A stretch of DNA of 31,820 nt from CAYFYJ01 sp964347415 (lineage in GTDB: Archaea > Aenigmatarchaeota > Aenigmatarchaeia > CG10238-14). The stretch is taken from NCBI GenBank assembly GCA_964347415.1, contig CAYFYJ010000024.1:1-31820 (forward strand). The letters run 5' to 3'. The translations under genes and the position numbers were made by a program. Below, one piece after another: positions 29,470-31,820 of the stretch; positions within the stretch are counted from its first letter, which is position 1, and each line of letters opens with the position of its first letter. Below the pieces are notes generated by a model, which had not been told where the DNA came from, ran no database searches, and saw only the letters and a list, made by a program, of their open reading frames with translations.

Positions 29470-30055
29470 TTTCTTTATTCAGTTCGCTAGACTTTTTCGT
29501 TAAATCAGTAACTTCTTGTACGGTTTTTTCTATGAAATCGTTATCCTTGATAAACTTCAGGTTAATCATTGCATTCAAAGATGCACCTAGAACTCCTGTA
29601 TTGGCAGTTAAAGCAGCAATTCCGGCATCACTAACAGAATTAACATTTCCTTTCTCAGCAACTACTTTTGCCAGCTCTAAAGCTTTGTAACATTCTCTCA
29701 TGGTTTTAAGAGGAACTTCAGTCGCTTTTTTCATCGCATCTTGAATCTTCTTTGGTCTTTCAGGATCTTCTTTATGTATCTTTAAAGCCGACATGACTTC
29801 ATTGAAAACATTCGTATCTTCATCTATCAATTCAGTGAATCTCTTCCTCATCGTTTCAGATTTTTCTAAAACTTCTTTTATCTCTTCGCTAACACCCTCG
29901 TAACCTTTCTTATTTTCTGTCAAGCGACAAACCATGGAAGTTAAAGCAGAACTTAAAGCTCCGAGCAAAGCCGAAGCGCTCCCCCCGCCAGGAGCAGGGG
30001 AAGATGATGCAAGCCCATCTAGGAACTCTTCTAATTTTTTATCAACTAACATCAA
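29441..30055 (-). CDS. fchA: Formiminotransferase-cyclodeaminase C-terminal (FTCD_C) protein / cyclodeaminase
   Basis: 204 residues, the length of stand-alone FTCD_C proteins. It matches the family in SSPAPGGGSASALLGALSSALTSMV (~18-42), the helical bundle and DAGIAALTANTGVLGASLNAMINL (~143-166). It converts 5-formimino-THF to 5,10-methenyl-THF plus ammonia, or acts as methenyl-THF cyclohydrolase (FchA). The start overlaps the upstream formimidoyltransferase stop by 14 nt, so the two halves of the mammalian bifunctional enzyme are separate, coupled genes here. Confidence 0.92.
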   Translation of the reverse strand: MMLVDKKLEEFLDGLASSSPAPGGGSASALLGALSSALTSMVCRLTENKKGYEGVSEEIKEVLEKSETMRKRFTELIDEDTNVFNEVMSALKIHKEDPERPKKIQDAMKKATEVPLKTMRECYKALELAKVVAEKGNVNSVSDAGIAALTANTGVLGASLNAMINLKFIKDNDFIEKTVQEVTDLTKKSSELNKEIMKIVTQKI

Positions 30056-30950
30056 ATCTCTCTTTCAACCTTTTCTCCAAAATCTGGTCTTTACTAAAAT
30101 TTTTGATTTTTAGGTATTTATCATCAACACCAACCAAAGCATTCATCGGTACGAGCCCGATGATTTCACTTTCGATAACTTCAACCCCTTGTTTCTCAGC
30201 CTCTCTTTTTATCGCGTTAAAAACTTTGAGCACCGAAGTAACTTTATAATTAAGCAGATTCATAGAGACTTGGACAATGCCTCTTTCTTTTATATCGAAA
30301 CCTTTGGCCTGCACAGCTTTGAAACCTCCACTACTCTCCCTTATTTTTTTCGCTATATCTTTTGCTATCCCCAAGTTGTTCGTGTTCAAGTTTACGTTTA
30401 AGGCAATGAGTGGATGTCTTGCTCCAACAACAGTTGCTCCAGCAGTGGTCATTTCGCTCGGGCCAAAATCAGGCTTTTTATCAGGGTTAGTCTTTATTTC
30501 TTTTTTCAACCCCTCGTACTCGCCTTTTCTGATATCCGGCAATCTTACTCTTTCAGGTCTTGTGGCGGCTTCTGCATAAAGATAAACTGGAATGTTTAAT
30601 TTGATTGCGATATCTTGTCCTAATTCTTTTGCTAACTTCACGCACTCTCCCATGGTTACATCTGATATTGGAATGAATGGAATGACATCAGTAGCTCCAA
30701 TCCTAGGATGTTCACCTTTGTGTTTATTCATGTCAATCAATTCAGCGGCTTTAGCAGTCGCAACAAAAGCAGCTTTTTTAGTCGAATCGGGTTCCCCGAT
30801 AAAAGTTATCACACTTCGATTATGATCAGGATCACTCTCTCGATTTAGTAATGAAACCCCATCAATTTTTTTTATCTCTTCAACGATTTTGTCAATAACG
30901 TCAGCATTCCTTCCCTCACTAAAATTAGGAACACATTCAACGAGTTTCAT
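30042..30950 (-). CDS. ftcD: Glutamate formimidoyltransferase
   Basis: 302 residues from ATG 30950, chosen over 30977 because homologues begin M-x-L-V-E-C-V-P-N-F-S-E-G and GTGAT lies 7 nt upstream. Two ferredoxin-like domains: N-terminal with ESDPDHNRSVITFIG and the catalytic HKGEHPRIGATDVIPF (catalytic His in E-H-P), then PVYLYAEAATRPERVRLPDIRKGEYEGL, DFGPSEMTTAGATVVGAR and LIALNVNL. It moves the formimino group between formiminoglutamate and THF. Located between the isochorismatase-like gene (10 nt) and fchA (overlap). Confidence 0.94.
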   Translation of the reverse strand: MKLVECVPNFSEGRNADVIDKIVEEIKKIDGVSLLNRESDPDHNRSVITFIGEPDSTKKAAFVATAKAAELIDMNKHKGEHPRIGATDVIPFIPISDVTMGECVKLAKELGQDIAIKLNIPVYLYAEAATRPERVRLPDIRKGEYEGLKKEIKTNPDKKPDFGPSEMTTAGATVVGARHPLIALNVNLNTNNLGIAKDIAKKIRESSGGFKAVQAKGFDIKERGIVQVSMNLLNYKVTSVLKVFNAIKREAEKQGVEVIESEIIGLVPMNALVGVDDKYLKIKNFSKDQILEKRLKERFDVS

Positions 30951-30960
30951 TCTATCACTT

Positions 30961-31515
30961 TTATCTGATAATTTCACTTATTTTCTTAAACTCTTCAGTA
31001 CCAGCAGCATCCATCAACTGGAAGAGTATCATCTCACTACTCGCTAGGAAAGCCCCAGACTGTTTGGCTCTCTCAATTGCAATCTTTAAGTTGGACTCAG
31101 ACCTTGATGAAATGGCATCAGTGACTAGATGAACTCTGTAACCTTTGGCTATAGCATCCAGAATAGTTTTAGTTATGCAAACATGCGCTTCAATCCCAAG
31201 AATTATAATATCGGTTACGTTCAACTTTTCTAATTCTTCTATAAATTTTGTATCGCCAAAGCAACTGAAAGATAATTTTTCAATGGGTTTAAAATCTCCT
31301 AAAGAATCTTTGATATCATCTACAGTCTTACCTAAACCTTTAGGATATTGTTCTGTCACAATAATAGGAATTCCGAGAATGCTTGCTCCCTCGATAACTT
31401 TTTTTGTATTATCTATAACTCTGTCCATTTCAAATATAACCGGTCTAAATTTTTCTTGGACATCAACAACGATTAAAGCTGTTTTATTTCTATTTATGAT
31501 TCCTACATCTTTCAT
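30961..31515 (-). CDS. Isochorismatase-family cysteine hydrolase
   Basis: 184 residues. The catalytic triad is visible: Asp in LIVVDVQEKF (~18), Lys in KPIEKLSFS (~79), and Cys in GIEAHVCITKT (~112). The cis-peptide and helix after the cysteine match ISOC1/YcaC-type amidases. Substrate unknown; related enzymes hydrolyse nicotinamide, N-carbamoyl compounds or other amides. It heads the three-gene minus-strand operon with ftcD and fchA, so an amide or formamide linked to folate C1 chemistry is plausible but unproven. Confidence 0.9.
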   Translation of the reverse strand: MKDVGIINRNKTALIVVDVQEKFRPVIFEMDRVIDNTKKVIEGASILGIPIIVTEQYPKGLGKTVDDIKDSLGDFKPIEKLSFSCFGDTKFIEELEKLNVTDIIILGIEAHVCITKTILDAIAKGYRVHLVTDAISSRSESNLKIAIERAKQSGAFLASSEMILFQLMDAAGTEEFKKISEIIR

Positions 31516-31589
31516 TGAAACCTATAATAAATTCAAGTTAGAAACCTTTAAATACTATCGGAGATATTACTTTTTGAACCAAGAAAAAC

Positions 31590-31598
31590 TTATAAATA
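31590..31598 (+). promoter_or_regulatory. TATA box of the rRNA operon
   Basis: TTATAAATA with purine-rich AAGAAAAAC before it (BRE-like) lies ~119 nt before the mature 16S 5' end. Transcription would start near 31618. Confidence 0.65.
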
Positions 31599-31635
31599 GT
31601 TTTCAGACCCTTAATATTTTTGTCATTTGAATGCA

Positions 31636-31657
31636 AAGCTCATGCTTTTATGAGTTT
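31636..31657 (+). other. Hairpin in the 16S rRNA leader
   Basis: AAGCTCAT pairs with ATGAGTTT (8 bp including one G-T) around GCTTTT, between the predicted rRNA start and the 16S 5' end. Probably part of the pre-rRNA leader; a processing role is not shown. Confidence 0.45.
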
Positions 31658-31708
31658 GAAGCCCTAATTGGTGAAACTTGTCAGTGAGAAAGTGCAAGGA
31701 TACCGTCA

Positions 31709-31820
31709 ATTCCGGTTGATCGCGCCGGAGGATACTGCTATCCGAGTTCGACTAAGACATGCGAGTCGAGAGTCTTCGGGACTCGGCAAACTGCTCAGTA
31801 ATATGTAGTTAACCTACCCT
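31709..31820 (+). rRNA. 16S ribosomal RNA, 5' end (partial, continues past window)
   Basis: Begins ATTCCGGTTGATC at the canonical mature 5' end, then CGGAGG, ACTGCTAT, the TTCGACTAAG and CATGCGAGTC motifs, a UUCG-capped hairpin (GAGTCTTCGGGACTC) and CTGCTCAGTAAT. About 112 nt are in the window. The sequence departs from common archaeal 16S at several normally conserved positions (see findings). Confidence 0.97.

Noticed and set aside
31145..31630. 161-codon plus-strand frame
   Set aside because: Antisense to the isochorismatase-like gene, which has an intact catalytic triad.

Overview
The window is chromosomal DNA from an archaeon. It carries archaeal-type Trm1, ribosomal protein L35Ae, Dph6 (diphthamide synthesis), AspRS, tRNA-His with an encoded G-1, TATA boxes about 26 nt upstream of many start codons (leaderless mRNAs), and the first ~112 nt of an archaeal 16S rRNA at the right edge. 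The AT-rich composition, compact gene packing, many small orphan proteins, Thr-rich stalk proteins and a divergent 16S 5' end suggest a DPANN-like lineage. I cannot place it more precisely from this window.

Layout. (1) 37-3502, minus strand: a light/UV-repair operon made of a pyrimidine-dimer glycosylase, a DUF523-DUF1722 fusion, class I photolyase, an exported membrane-anchored protein and a broken tspO start that existing ORF lengths would hide. (2) 3542-4303: inorganic pyrophosphatase between two copies of a ~65-bp repeat. (3) 4418-10681: a small membrane protein, AspRS, then a two-gene operon for a giant sequon-rich surface protein and a polytopic membrane partner. (4) 10678-12791: a Cys-rich HTH regulator divergent from iscS-iscU, with a perfect palindrome in the shared promoter. 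(5) 12793-18147, minus strand: Dph6, a Thr-stalk secreted protein, Trm1, L35Ae, two tandem paralogous nucleotidyltransferase-HEPN-like proteins and an EF-Tu-domain-2-like protein. (6) 18335-24421: glmS-glmM-glmU-like, another NDP-sugar pyrophosphorylase, nadE and tRNA-Leu(GAG), with a possible uORF before glmS. (7) 24479-29469: a block of small, mostly unrecognised genes with tRNA-His, a ParB-like protein, MazG, an EamA half-transporter and zinc-ribbon proteins. This block is punctuated by a recurring 19-bp intergenic motif. (8) 29441-31515, minus strand: isochorismatase-like hydrolase, glutamate formimidoyltransferase and formiminotransferase-cyclodeaminase C-domain protein. (9) 31590-31820: rRNA promoter, leader and the 16S 5' end.

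The genes combine into recognisable modules: repair of UV damage; Fe-S cluster assembly with a likely Fe-S-sensing repressor; synthesis of UDP-GlcNAc from fructose-6-P, which could feed glycosylation of the heavily sequon-bearing surface protein; NAD synthesis; and a folate one-carbon step. The best candidates for undescribed biology are the 19-bp motif with the small-gene block, the tandem NTase-HEPN pair, the iscSU operator and regulator, and the giant surface protein with its membrane partner.
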